This document shows, piece after piece, positions 1 through 6,244 of a stretch of 7,765 bases of DNA (its first letter is position 1; each line of letters opens with the position of its first letter). A model generated the notes under the pieces. It had not been told where the DNA came from and ran no database searches. It saw only the letters and a program-made list of their open reading frames with translations. Source of the stretch: Nitriliruptoraceae bacterium (lineage in GTDB: Bacteria > Actinomycetota > Nitriliruptoria > Nitriliruptorales > Nitriliruptoraceae). Location of the stretch: the NCBI GenBank assembly GCA_007121975.1, contig SKJO01000140.1, positions 1 through 7,765 of the forward strand. Direction: 5' to 3'. The translations under genes and the position numbers were made by a program.

Positions 1-453
1 CCACGCCGCTCGGTGCTGCCCGGCGAGCGTGCGCTGCGCGAGGAGCCGCTGGGCGGTTCTGCCGGCATCCGACAGCCGGCAGGCGGACGACAGCACGACC
101 AGCCGGTCCACGACGTCGGGGTGGTCGATCGCGGTCTGCAGCGCGATCGACCCACCCGTGGAGATACCGACCAGCCGGACCGGGCCCGGCAGGTCGGCGC
201 GGACGGCGATCGCGACGTGCTCGGCCAGGTCGGCCATGGTCGTGCCCGGTGGCAGGCCGGCCCGCCGGCTCACGACGTGGACCCGGAACACCCGCTGGAA
301 GGGCCGGCCGAAGGTGTGCAGCGGCGGTGACCGTTCCGAACGTCCCGGAGGACCGTGCTCGGGCGACAACCCGCTGAGCACGACCAGCGGGGGGCCGGTG
401 CCGACGGCGACCTCGGGCAGCCCGCCCGTGAGGTACCCGGCCTGCACCCGCAT
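1..453 (-). CDS. Alpha/beta hydrolase, N-terminal 151 residues (cut by window start)
   Basis: This minus-strand frame is open from an ATG at 451-453 to the first base of the window, so the C-terminus and stop are outside. Upstream lies AGGGGGG (461-467), 7 nt before the start. The translation has the first half of an alpha/beta-hydrolase fold: a hydrophobic strand with the following turn (PPLVVLSG, residues 21-28), and the nucleophile elbow LVGISTGGSIAL, residues 94-105, with Ser98 as the expected catalytic serine, followed by the helix and the strand DRLVVLSSACR. The acid and histidine of the triad would lie outside the window. Family members are esterases, lipases, haloperoxidase-like enzymes or other hydrolases, and no substrate can be assigned. 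It is divergent from the ArsR-SRPBCC gene, with 218 bp between the starts, so both could be controlled from the same region. Confidence 0.85.
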   Translation of the reverse strand, partial: MRVQAGYLTGGLPEVAVGTGPPLVVLSGLSPEHGPPGRSERSPPLHTFGRPFQRVFRVHVVSRRAGLPPGTTMADLAEHVAIAVRADLPGPVRLVGISTGGSIALQTAIDHPDVVDRLVVLSSACRLSDAGRTAQRLLAQRTLAGQHRAAW

Positions 454-631
454 CCTCGAGCCCCCCTGGCCGACCGCAGCGTCCGGTCCCCGCTGGCAGG
501 CCCGTCATCCGACCTGCTGCTCACAGGCTCCTCGGGCCCCGTGACCGGCGCCAGGGCAGGAGGTCCCGACGACCGCACGAGTACCCGGCGGCCGACGCGG
601 TCCGGTGGGCGAGGTGCTGGCACGCCAGCCG

Positions 632-653
632 CATCAGGTGACCATCAGGTCAC
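632..653. promoter_or_regulatory. Candidate operator: inverted repeat plus 11-bp direct repeat
   Basis: GTGACC (638-643), ATCA, GGTCAC (648-653) is a perfect inverted repeat with 6-bp arms and a 4-bp spacer. It ends 18 bp before the GTG start of the ArsR-type gene. Overlapping it, CATCAGGT occurs twice (632-639 and 643-650) with an 11-bp period, about one helical turn. ArsR-family dimers usually bind such short dyads close to their own promoter, so autoregulation, and possibly control of the divergent hydrolase, is a reasonable inference. Confidence 0.5.
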
Positions 654-671
654 ACGCTTCCTGGAGGTGGC

Positions 672-1445
672 GTGCAGGACGATCGAACCCCGCCGGTGTG
701 GCGGGCGTTGGCCGATCCGACACGCCGATGGATCCTGGACCTGCTGCGCGATCGTCCGCGGACGACCGGGGAGCTCGACGAGGCCTTCGACGGGCCGCGG
801 TTCGCGGCGATGAAGCACCTCACGGTGCTCGAGGACGCCGGGTTGGTGCGCGTGCGCCGATGCGGCCGGCAACGGTGGAACCACCTCGATCCGGTCCCGA
901 TCCAACGGCTGTCCGAGCGGTGGATCCGACCCTACGAGGCGCACTGGGCATCGTCGCTGCTCGCCGTGCAGCGACACGTCGAGGCAGACAGCGAGGAGTC
1001 AGCGACGATGGGCGAGCTCGGAAGCATCCACCTCGGGGCGCAGGTCACGATCGCCGGATCGCCAGCGCAGGTCTGGCACGCGCTGACCGCCGAGACAGCC
1101 GCCTGGTGGGGTGCGCCCCACCAGCGCGGCGGGGCGGCCGGCATCGTGGTGGACGCGCGCCTCGGCGGACATCTCGAGGAGCGCTGGGATCACGGCGGCT
1201 GTGCGATCTGGGGGACGGTGACCGCGCTGCGCCACGACGAACACCTCGAGATCGAGGGCCCCTTCGGGATGGCGGGGCCGGTCGCCGGCGTGGTGCGCAT
1301 CGACCTGGAGCCGCGCGGTGACGCGACGCTGGTGCGCCGGTCCCACGAGGCGGTCGGGCGGGTCGACGACGCCACGCAGCGCAGCCAGCGCACCGGGCGG
1401 GAGGACCTGCTCGCGCCCGGCTCAAGGCCTTCGTCAACCTGCTGA
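672..1445 (+). CDS. ArsR-type HTH regulator fused to SRPBCC/AHSA1-like domain; 3' end probably frameshifted
   Basis: The start is GTG at 672, with GGAGG at 663-667 (spacing only 4 nt). Residues 9-75 form a winged HTH of the ArsR type: ALADPTRRWILDLL, then TTGELDEAF, the recognition region AAMKHLTVLEDAGLV, and the wing VRRCGRQRW. There is no ELCVCD-type metal site; the only cysteine nearby is Cys64. Residues about 117-247 resemble the SRPBCC/AHSA1 fold (VTIAGSPAQVWHALT, AAWWG, LGGHLEERW, then GTVTALRHDEHLEI). ArsR-SRPBCC fusions are a known arrangement in which the SRPBCC part may bind a hydrophobic ligand. Near 1413-1420 the frame goes from EDLLAP into GSRPSSTC and stops, whereas frame 2 from 1418 continues with RLKAFVNLL, a typical closing helix of this domain. 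A small indel has therefore probably replaced the last helix. The DNA-binding half is intact. Confidence 0.8.
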   Translation: MQDDRTPPVWRALADPTRRWILDLLRDRPRTTGELDEAFDGPRFAAMKHLTVLEDAGLVRVRRCGRQRWNHLDPVPIQRLSERWIRPYEAHWASSLLAVQRHVEADSEESATMGELGSIHLGAQVTIAGSPAQVWHALTAETAAWWGAPHQRGGAAGIVVDARLGGHLEERWDHGGCAIWGTVTALRHDEHLEIEGPFGMAGPVAGVVRIDLEPRGDATLVRRSHEAVGRVDDATQRSQRTGREDLLAPGSRPSSTC

Positions 1446-1470
1446 TCCCGGCAGGGACCCGCGCGCGCCG

Positions 1471-1551
1471 TCTGACTCGGGCCACGTCGTCCAGGAGGAT
1501 GCGCCGGAGTTCATCGCGCAGGCGATCCACACCTGGTGGGACCGCCTCGAG
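1471..1551 (+). pseudogene. Remnant of the C-terminal end of an alpha/beta hydrolase
   Basis: Frame 1 encodes DSGHVVQEDAPEFIAQAIH followed by TWWDRLE. This is the closing segment of many alpha/beta hydrolases (haloalkane dehalogenase and epoxide hydrolase-like groups), where the GH supplies the catalytic histidine and QEDAPE begins the final helix. No matching N-terminal part, start codon or in-frame stop lies close by: the frame runs on, without family character, into the antisense of the next gene. Together with the frameshifted SRPBCC end just upstream (last recognisable residues near 1447), this looks like a deletion junction that left about 27 residues of a lost gene. It is on the opposite strand from the hydrolase at the window start, so it is not that gene's missing end. 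Known family pattern; the origin is inference. Confidence 0.6.
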
Positions 1552-1607
1552 CACACGACCTGCGCCTCGCTGGCAGCCGAGCATCGCGGGTGCCGACGGC
1601 GACAGGG

Positions 1608-2123
1608 TCAAGCTACCGCCCGAGGCCACGCCCTACACCCCGTCCGGCGCGGGCACAACGACAGCAGCAACGCGGCGGTCACCAGCACGAGCGCCGGTGC
1701 GTTCCCGGCTGCGCCCGGCGCCGTGCCCACGGTGGTGACGGGCTTGAGCGCACCCGCGACCTCGCGCAGCACGAGCTCGAGGGCCAGCGTGGCGAGCACG
1801 AGGGGCACCAGCCCCGGGTAGCGCAGGACGAGCACCGTGAGCAGCAGCCCGAGGAGGAGCTGCACCGCCCCCCACTGCCCGAACATCGCCACGATGTTGT
1901 CGCCACCTTCCACGCTGAGGTCGATCGTGGCGATGCTGCCCGCACCGCCGTCCTCGGCAACGAGGTGGATGAGGCTCCGGACGAGGATGACGCCGAGGTA
2001 GACCAGGGCGAACCCGCGGGCCAGCGGCGGCCCGCTGACACCGGTCGGGTCGTCGGGGAGCAGGCGTCGCGGGTCGGGACGCCAGGTGGCAGGCAGGAGA
2101 GACGCGCGCAGTTGCGCCGACAT
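1608..2123 (-). CDS. Four-helix integral membrane protein of unknown function
   Basis: It has 171 residues, with an ATG at 2121-2123 preceded by GGGAG 7 nt upstream, and a TGA at 1608-1610. After a charged N-terminal segment of about 35 residues come four hydrophobic stretches, about 37-56 (GFALVYLGVILVRSLIHLV), 76-100, 103-124 and 142-157. Between the first two is a loop, GGAGSIATIDLSVEGGDN. The third helix is followed by LKPVTTVGTAPGAAGN. I recognise the overall pattern (R-x-x-I-H-L in helix 1, a GGAGSIA loop, an L-K-P turn) as that of uncharacterised small membrane proteins often found beside TetR regulators, possibly related to the DUF4345-type group, but I cannot assign a function. It is divergent from tetR with 108 bp between the starts, so it is the most likely target of that regulator. 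Confidence 0.75.
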   Translation of the reverse strand: MSAQLRASLLPATWRPDPRRLLPDDPTGVSGPPLARGFALVYLGVILVRSLIHLVAEDGGAGSIATIDLSVEGGDNIVAMFGQWGAVQLLLGLLLTVLVLRYPGLVPLVLATLALELVLREVAGALKPVTTVGTAPGAAGNAPALVLVTAALLLSLCPRRTGCRAWPRAVA

Positions 2124-2136
2124 TCGAAGACTCCCG
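2124..2136. promoter_or_regulatory. Second, imperfect copy of the tetR-region palindrome
   Basis: TCGAAGACTCCCG matches the reverse complement of the palindrome at 2179-2191 in 10 of 13 positions. It lies directly in front of the ATG of the membrane protein gene and overlaps its GGGAG ribosome binding site. Its centre is 55 bp from the centre of the better site. If this is a real operator, a repressor here would block initiation or elongation of the minus-strand gene. The similarity is moderate and may be chance. Confidence 0.25.
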
Positions 2137-2178
2137 GGGTCAGGCCTCGCCCCAGGATCGAGGTCGAGGATCCAAGGT

Positions 2179-2212
2179 CGGAAGTCTTCCGGGCGACCCG
2201 CGAACCTGTCAA
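2179..2212 (-). promoter_or_regulatory. Candidate operator and -35 box for the minus-strand membrane gene
   Basis: CGGAAG-T-CTTCCG (2179-2191) is a 13-bp near-perfect palindrome with 6-bp arms. On the minus strand TTGACA (complement of 2207-2212) is a consensus -35 box. A weak -10 candidate (AAGACT, complement of 2183-2188) at 18-bp spacing falls inside the palindrome. A TetR dimer bound there would cover the -10 box of the membrane gene. The -35 and the palindrome are direct observations; binding by the neighbouring TetR is inference. Confidence 0.4.
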
Positions 2213-2218
2213 CTGACC

Positions 2219-2224
2219 TATTAT
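2219..2224 (+). promoter_or_regulatory. -10 box TATTAT of a probably leaderless tetR transcript
   Basis: TATTAT ends 7 bp before the ATG of tetR (2232). At that distance transcription would start at or beside the A of the start codon, and there is no Shine-Dalgarno sequence in the gap. Leaderless mRNAs with a TANNNT box in exactly this place are common in actinobacteria. No good -35 is visible at 17 bp. Confidence 0.55.
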
Positions 2225-2231
2225 CAGGCGC

Positions 2232-2906
2232 ATGCGCACGGACCCCTCCCCCACGCCGTCGGATCGCCCGCCTACGACACGTCGTGGGCCGGGCCGGCCG
2301 GCCCGCGGCACCTCGCCGCTCGACCGGAACCAGCTGCTCGCGGTGTCCGCGCGCGCCTTTGCGACCGGCTACGCCTCGACCAGCGTGCGGGCGATCGCCC
2401 GTGAGCTCGGGGTCAGCCAGGCCGCCGTCCAGCACCATGCACCGACCAAGGATGCGCTGCTGCGCGCAGTGATCGACGGGTTCATGGTCCCGCGACTCGC
2501 TGCGGCACGCCGCCAACTCGACGTGCTCGACCCCGACGACGGCGACCCGGCCGAGTCGCTTCGTCGGATGATCCGATGGCGGATCGGGACGCTGGCGGAG
2601 CACGCCGGGCTCGTCGTCGCGATCCTCGCCGACACCTCCCCCGGTGCCGACGGCCGGAGAGAGCACCTGCTGGCCCGGCTCCTCCCCGCGGCGGATGCCG
2701 GCATGCGTTCGCTGCGGGGGCTCGAGCAGCGCGGCGCCGTGCGGCCCGTCGATCCCTCGACGTTGACCGCGATCGCGATGCTCGCGCTGCCCGCCGCCGC
2801 GACCAGTTGGCACCACCTCGCCGTCACGGGTGTCCCGCAGCGATCGTTCGAGGAGTTCCTCGACGCGTTCAGCGACCTGCTGACCTACGGACTGCTCCCA
2901 CGCTGA
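2232..2906 (+). CDS. TetR/AcrR-family transcriptional regulator
   Basis: It has 224 residues. An N-terminal Pro/Arg-rich tail includes RRGPGRPARG (17-26), an AT-hook-like GRP core often seen ahead of TetR HTH domains. The HTH follows at about 30-80: LLAVSARAFATGYASTSVRA, then IARELGVSQAAVQHHAPTK, with the recognition helix around SQAAVQHH and the usual tyrosine of Y-x-H replaced by QHH. The remainder (about 85-224) is an all-helical ligand/dimerisation domain of ordinary length, with no residue-level clue to the inducer. The ATG at 2232 is chosen because of the TATTAT box 7 bp upstream. It diverges from the small membrane protein gene, and the palindromes between them suggest control of both genes. 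Effector unknown. Confidence 0.9.
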   Translation: MRTDPSPTPSDRPPTTRRGPGRPARGTSPLDRNQLLAVSARAFATGYASTSVRAIARELGVSQAAVQHHAPTKDALLRAVIDGFMVPRLAAARRQLDVLDPDDGDPAESLRRMIRWRIGTLAEHAGLVVAILADTSPGADGRREHLLARLLPAADAGMRSLRGLEQRGAVRPVDPSTLTAIAMLALPAAATSWHHLAVTGVPQRSFEEFLDAFSDLLTYGLLPR

Positions 2907-2920
2907 GCCGCAGCTGCGGC
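2907..2920 (+). terminator. Perfect 14-bp palindrome directly after the tetR stop
   Basis: GCCGCAGCTGCGGC begins at the base after the TGA of tetR. In RNA it can fold as a 5-bp GC stem with an AGCU loop. No U-run follows, so at best it is a weak or non-canonical terminator; many high-GC actinobacterial 3' ends look like this. Confidence 0.3.
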
Positions 2921-2968
2921 CACCGCCCATCACCCATCGAGGCCGCGCCGGCCGCAGCCGGAGTTCAG

Positions 2969-2974
2969 TAGGGT
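2969..2974 (+). promoter_or_regulatory. Possible -10 box (TAGGGT) for the channel gene
   Basis: TAGGGT fits the TANNNT pattern and lies in the gap between tetR and the channel gene; it would give a 5' leader of roughly 120 nt. No recognisable -35 is present. This is a weak call based on one hexamer. Confidence 0.25.
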
Positions 2975-3103
2975 CGACGACAACGGACCTCGAGGAGCGC
3001 TCATCGGACCGTTCCGGCACCTCCAAGGGTGGCGCTCACCGGTCGGTGGCCGACCACACGCGACCTGGACCATCCACGGTCGTCGCACCGGGCTGCGCGG
3101 TCG

Positions 3104-3829
3104 ATGACCGACGAACCGTCGCCGACACTCGCTCCCGACCCGGACGAGGAGCCGACGGACCGCGAGCGCCTCGCGGGGCTGCTCGAACGTCGGCTCGACA
3201 TCCCCATGGCCGTGCTCGCGGTCGTCTGGGCCGGGTTGGTGGCCTACGAGCTGGTCGCCCCGCGAGACCAGCTCGGAACCCTGGCGGTGGCCAGCAACGT
3301 CATCTGGGCCCTGTTCGCGATCGAGTTGATCGTCAAGCTGGTGGTATCCCAGAACCCGGCTCGGTTCCTCCGTCGCCACTGGCCGTCGGTGCTGTTCCTG
3401 GTGCTTCCGCTGCTGCGGGTACTGCGGCTGTTCCGAGCGCTCCGCCTGATGCGGGTGCTGCCGGCCGGCCGCGTCGTCGGGTCGTCCTACCGTGCGGTCG
3501 GAACCGCTCGAGGGCTGTTCACCGGCCGGCTGCAGTTCCTGCTGGTCGTGACCGCCGTCGTCGTGTTCGGCAGCGCCCAGTTGCTGTTCGTGCTCGAGCG
3601 GGGACGTGACGGCGCGCTCACCAGCCTCGGTGATGCGTTGTGGTGGTCGGCGAACCTCGCCATCACCTCGAGCCTCGTGCATGAGCCGGTGACGCTGGCC
3701 GGCCGTCTGCTCGCGATCGCGGTCTCCGCCTACGCCATCGTGGTCTTCGCCTCCCTGGCAGCCACGATCGGCGCCTTCTTCGTCGAGACGCGCCAGGAAC
3801 GTGCGGCGCAGGAGGACGACCGTCCGTAG
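3104..3829 (+). CDS. Six-helix voltage-gated-type ion channel homologue without a GYGD filter
   Basis: It has 241 residues from the ATG at 3104. A GTG at 3029 would add 25 residues of non-hydrophobic sequence, and neither start has a convincing ribosome binding site. Hydrophobic segments: S1 about 33-52, S2 about 61-81 (with Glu74 and Lys78), S3 about 92-104, S4 about 103-118, S5 about 142-164, S6 about 201-227. S4 carries Arg at 105, 108, 111, 114 and 117, exactly every third residue, as in voltage sensors. The pore helix SLGDALWW (174-181) is like that of bacterial potassium channels, but the following segment reads ANLAITSSLVHEPVTLAGR where TVGYGDxYPVTxxGR is expected, one residue shorter and with no filter glycines. 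Membership of the voltage-gated channel superfamily is therefore clear, but potassium selectivity is not supported. It might be non-selective, or mainly a voltage-sensor protein. Confidence 0.85.
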   Translation: MTDEPSPTLAPDPDEEPTDRERLAGLLERRLDIPMAVLAVVWAGLVAYELVAPRDQLGTLAVASNVIWALFAIELIVKLVVSQNPARFLRRHWPSVLFLVLPLLRVLRLFRALRLMRVLPAGRVVGSSYRAVGTARGLFTGRLQFLLVVTAVVVFGSAQLLFVLERGRDGALTSLGDALWWSANLAITSSLVHEPVTLAGRLLAIAVSAYAIVVFASLAATIGAFFVETRQERAAQEDDRP

Positions 3830-3850
3830 ACGCGCCGCTGCCGCCGGTCG

Positions 3851-3865
3851 GGCACGGGCCGTGCC
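3851..3865. terminator. Hairpin between convergent channel and antiporter genes
   Basis: GGCACG-GGC-CGTGCC forms a 6-bp stem with a 3-nt loop in the 45-bp space between the two convergent stop codons. It is symmetric, so it could end transcripts from both sides. There is no T-run on either side, so it is not a classical intrinsic terminator; its position is the main support. Confidence 0.4.
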
Positions 3866-3874
3866 TCGAGGTGT

Positions 3875-5872
3875 TCAGGCGCCTATCGTCCCGCCCAGCG
3901 GCAGGTTCATCGGGCTCACCGTCGATGCCGCCGAGGTCTCCGGGTTCTGGCTCACGGCGAGCACGGAGCGGCCCGAGCGGTACACCTGAATGGCGGGTGG
4001 CCCGATGGACGTGCCGTGGATGGGGACGATGACCAGGTCCCCGGGCTGGGTGACGGTGGCCGCCCACTCCTCGAGGTCCATGGCACCTTCGCGGTGCTCG
4101 GCGGTGGATGAGATCGTGAGACCGGCGGCCTCCAGAGCGGGAGGTGCGACCGGACCGACGATCAGGGGCTGATCCCGATGGCGGGACAACGTGGCGGCGA
4201 GTTCGAGCGCCAACGCCATGGTGGGCAGGTTCCCGGGAGCGAGCTCAGCAACGCTCGAGTAGAGGAGCACCCGCCCCTGGCTGGCTGTGGGTTGCAGCGC
4301 CGCGATCGCGACAGGAACGGAGGTGGCCGCGACGATCTCGGTGTAGGTCGCGCCCACCATCCACGATCGCAGGTCATCGGGGCCGGGCCATCCCAGTAGC
4401 AGCAGCGACGCGTCGATCTCGATCGCCGCCTGGTTCAAGCCGGCGGACACCGACCGGTTGACCCGCAGCAGCGTCTCCGCGTCGCCACCGAGCTCACCCA
4501 GCACCCGGTCGACCTCGGACCGCTTGGCACGGCCGTCGTCGACGTCGACGCCTCCTGACGAGGTGACCGGCACCAGCGGCTGGACGAACCCGCCAGCTGG
4601 GTCGGCGAGGGTGCGTCCGAGCCGCAGCACGTCGACCAGCCCGTCGAGCTCACCGAGGACCGGCACGAGGATCGTCTCACCCGCTCGCCGACGTTCGCCG
4701 ACGGGCGGTGGGATCTTGGGTGCGAAGCGGTTGGTCCCGACCGACGTGACGATCAGGCTCGCCGCGACCACGACCATCACCGCGTTGACCACGTCGCTGC
4801 CGTACAGGTCGATGTTGTAGCCGATCACGGTGGCTGCCAGGGTGGCGGCCGCCTGGGCGACCGACATCGAGAACAGCAGCCCGACCTCTGGCCCGGCGAG
4901 ACCGAAGACGCGCCCCGTGAGCCATGCCGCGATCGCCTTGCCGACGACGAGGGCAGTCACGAACCCCAGCGCCAAGCGGATCGTCGTCCACTCGAACATG
5001 ACGCCGGGGTCGAAGATCAACCCGACCGAGATGAGGAAGGTCGGGATGAAGAACGCGTTGCCGAAGAAGTCGGTCACCGCCATCAGCGGACTGGCGTTCG
5101 GTACCAGACGGTTCAGCCCGACACCGATGAAGAAGGCGCCGATCAGCGGCTCGACCCCGACCAGCTCGGCGATCACGGCCGACGAGGTGAGGCCGATGAA
5201 CACCAGGATGTAGCGCAGGGTGCGTTCCTGACCGAGCCCGGTGAAGAACCACCGGGCGATCGCCGGGAAGACCACGAAGCAGTAGACGCCGAGCACGGCG
5301 AACCCGACGGCGATGTCGAGCACGAGGCGAGCGCCGCTGGTGTCGCCAGTCTCCGCGCCCACGATGAGCGCGAGCACCACGAGCGAGATGCCATCGGTGA
5401 TCGCGCTGGCCCCGACGATCGCCGCGACGGGCCGGGTCTTGGTGAGCCCGTACTTGGCCACCGTCGGGTAGGCGATCAGGGTGAACGACGCCCAGAACGA
5501 GCCGATCAGCACCGCGGGACGCGGGTCGATGCCGAGCAGCAGTGCCACACCGGTACCCAGCGCCATGGGGATGAAGGCCGTGAGCAGTCCGAACCCACCG
5601 GAGATGACGCGGTAGCGAACGAACGCCTCGAGGTCGAGCTGCAAGCCGGCGAGGAAGATCAGGTAGAGCACCCCGATGCTGCCGACGGCCTGGAGGGCGG
5701 TGAACCGCGGCAGCACGTCGAGCATGTTCGGCCCGATGAGCGCACCGAACATCAGCAGTCCCAACAGCCCCGGCAGCCGGAGACGTTCGGCGATCAGCGG
5801 CCCGAACACGATGACGAGTCCGACGATGGTGAACCCGAACGCCGGGCTCAACTGCACCGCTGCCCAGTTCAT
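3875..5872 (-). CDS. CPA2-family cation/proton antiporter with degenerate universal-stress-protein-like C-terminal region
   Basis: It has 665 residues. The start is an ATG at 5870-5872 with GAGGG 8 nt upstream; the open frame extends further but that part has no family character. Residues 1 to about 383 form a membrane domain with about a dozen helices. Signatures seen: LRLPGLLGLLMFGALIGPN (32-50), the CPA2 'P-x-x-x-G-x-L-x-x-G-x-x-x-GP' motif; ASAITDGISL (155-164), where Asp160 is the expected ion-binding acid, with Thr159 before it instead of a second Asp or Asn; and GVEPLIGAFFIGVGLNR (239-255). Known relatives exchange Na+ or K+ for H+ across the cytoplasmic membrane. From about 398 a soluble part starts with ETILVPVLGELD and continues in two halves (398-525 and 533-645) that resemble weak universal-stress-protein folds (IDASLLLLGWPG; LALELAATLSRHRDQPLIVGP), probably regulatory. 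The gene lies 219 bp after the heliorhodopsin/small-protein pair on the same strand; the gap allows a promoter of its own. Confidence 0.9.
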   Translation of the reverse strand: MNWAAVQLSPAFGFTIVGLVIVFGPLIAERLRLPGLLGLLMFGALIGPNMLDVLPRFTALQAVGSIGVLYLIFLAGLQLDLEAFVRYRVISGGFGLLTAFIPMALGTGVALLLGIDPRPAVLIGSFWASFTLIAYPTVAKYGLTKTRPVAAIVGASAITDGISLVVLALIVGAETGDTSGARLVLDIAVGFAVLGVYCFVVFPAIARWFFTGLGQERTLRYILVFIGLTSSAVIAELVGVEPLIGAFFIGVGLNRLVPNASPLMAVTDFFGNAFFIPTFLISVGLIFDPGVMFEWTTIRLALGFVTALVVGKAIAAWLTGRVFGLAGPEVGLLFSMSVAQAAATLAATVIGYNIDLYGSDVVNAVMVVVAASLIVTSVGTNRFAPKIPPPVGERRRAGETILVPVLGELDGLVDVLRLGRTLADPAGGFVQPLVPVTSSGGVDVDDGRAKRSEVDRVLGELGGDAETLLRVNRSVSAGLNQAAIEIDASLLLLGWPGPDDLRSWMVGATYTEIVAATSVPVAIAALQPTASQGRVLLYSSVAELAPGNLPTMALALELAATLSRHRDQPLIVGPVAPPALEAAGLTISSTAEHREGAMDLEEWAATVTQPGDLVIVPIHGTSIGPPAIQVYRSGRSVLAVSQNPETSAASTVSPMNLPLGGTIGA

Positions 5873-6065
5873 GACATCAACCCTCGCAGTGGTGGGCTCC
5901 GACGGCGCCCGTGGTGTCTGATCTGTCGCCGGATGCGCGACGGTGGCGATGCGAGCGGAAGTGTTGCGTATGGCCCCGAGTTCGCCGAGCACCAGTTCAC
6001 TCAGCGCGCTCGAAGCGGGTGGAGGGCTCCGACCCGACCACACCCCCACCAGCCCGGAACTCGCC

Positions 6066-6082
6066 GCTCGGGCGCGCCGAGC
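6066..6082 (-). terminator. Hairpin just after the small acidic ORF
   Basis: GCTCGG-GCGCG-CCGAGC is a 6-bp perfect stem with a 5-nt loop, 9 bp downstream of the stop of the 50-aa ORF on the minus strand. No U-run follows. It may end or stabilise the heliorhodopsin/small-protein transcript. Hairpins of this size arise by chance in GC-rich DNA, so position is the main reason for listing it. Confidence 0.3.
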
Positions 6083-6091
6083 AGCCAACGG

Positions 6092-6244
6092 TCAGGCGTC
6101 GGTCCCAGCGAGCCCAGCAGCGAACTCCTCGAACTCGTCCACGCCCTCTGCCCGGTACGCCCACCAGTCAGGCCCGGCATCCCGATCCGTGACGGCGTCG
6201 AACCTGGGCTCATCGTCGTTCGGTGCAGCGCGGTCGCAGGTCAA
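6092..6244 (-). CDS. Small acidic protein (50 aa), start overlaps the heliorhodopsin stop (TTGA)
   Basis: It starts at TTG (6242-6244), which shares two bases with the heliorhodopsin TGA (6241-6243), giving a TTGA stop-start overlap typical of translational coupling. There is no separate ribosome binding site, so reinitiation would be needed. The product begins MTCDRAAPNDDEPRF and ends VDEFEEFAAGLAGTDA, with DAGPDWWAYRAEG in the middle. It is strongly acidic, has two adjacent tryptophans, and has no membrane segment or signal. About three quarters of third codon positions are G or C, and the amino acid composition reads like a real soluble protein rather than an antisense frame. I recognise no family. 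Because it is co-translated with the photoreceptor, a role as a binding partner or stability factor is possible, but this is inference. A longer N-terminus overlapping the heliorhodopsin gene cannot be excluded. Confidence 0.5.
   Translation of the reverse strand: MTCDRAAPNDDEPRFDAVTDRDAGPDWWAYRAEGVDEFEEFAAGLAGTDA

Noticed and set aside
13..544. Plus-strand open frames over the first 544 bases
   Set aside because: They are antisense to the alpha/beta hydrolase, whose GISTGG nucleophile elbow and ribosome binding site identify the minus strand as coding.
1608..3026. Single 472-aa minus-strand gene across the tetR region
   Set aside because: Only residues after the ATG at 2123 look like a membrane protein; the upstream part is antisense to tetR, Arg/Gly-rich and without family character. 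The GGGAG site supports the 2123 start.
3003..3107. A 34-codon leader peptide from ATC 3003 with GAGGAG upstream, ending in an ATGA overlap with the channel start
   Set aside because: It needs an ATC start codon, which is extremely rare, and the peptide is Arg/Gly-rich without protein character. The well-placed GAGGAG without a normal start codon remains a small curiosity.
5873..6088. N-terminal extension of the antiporter by 72 residues
   Set aside because: The extension is Ala/Arg/Ser-rich, covers the hairpin region and has no ribosome binding site; family alignments normally begin with the first helix, and GAGGG sits 8 nt before ATG 5872.
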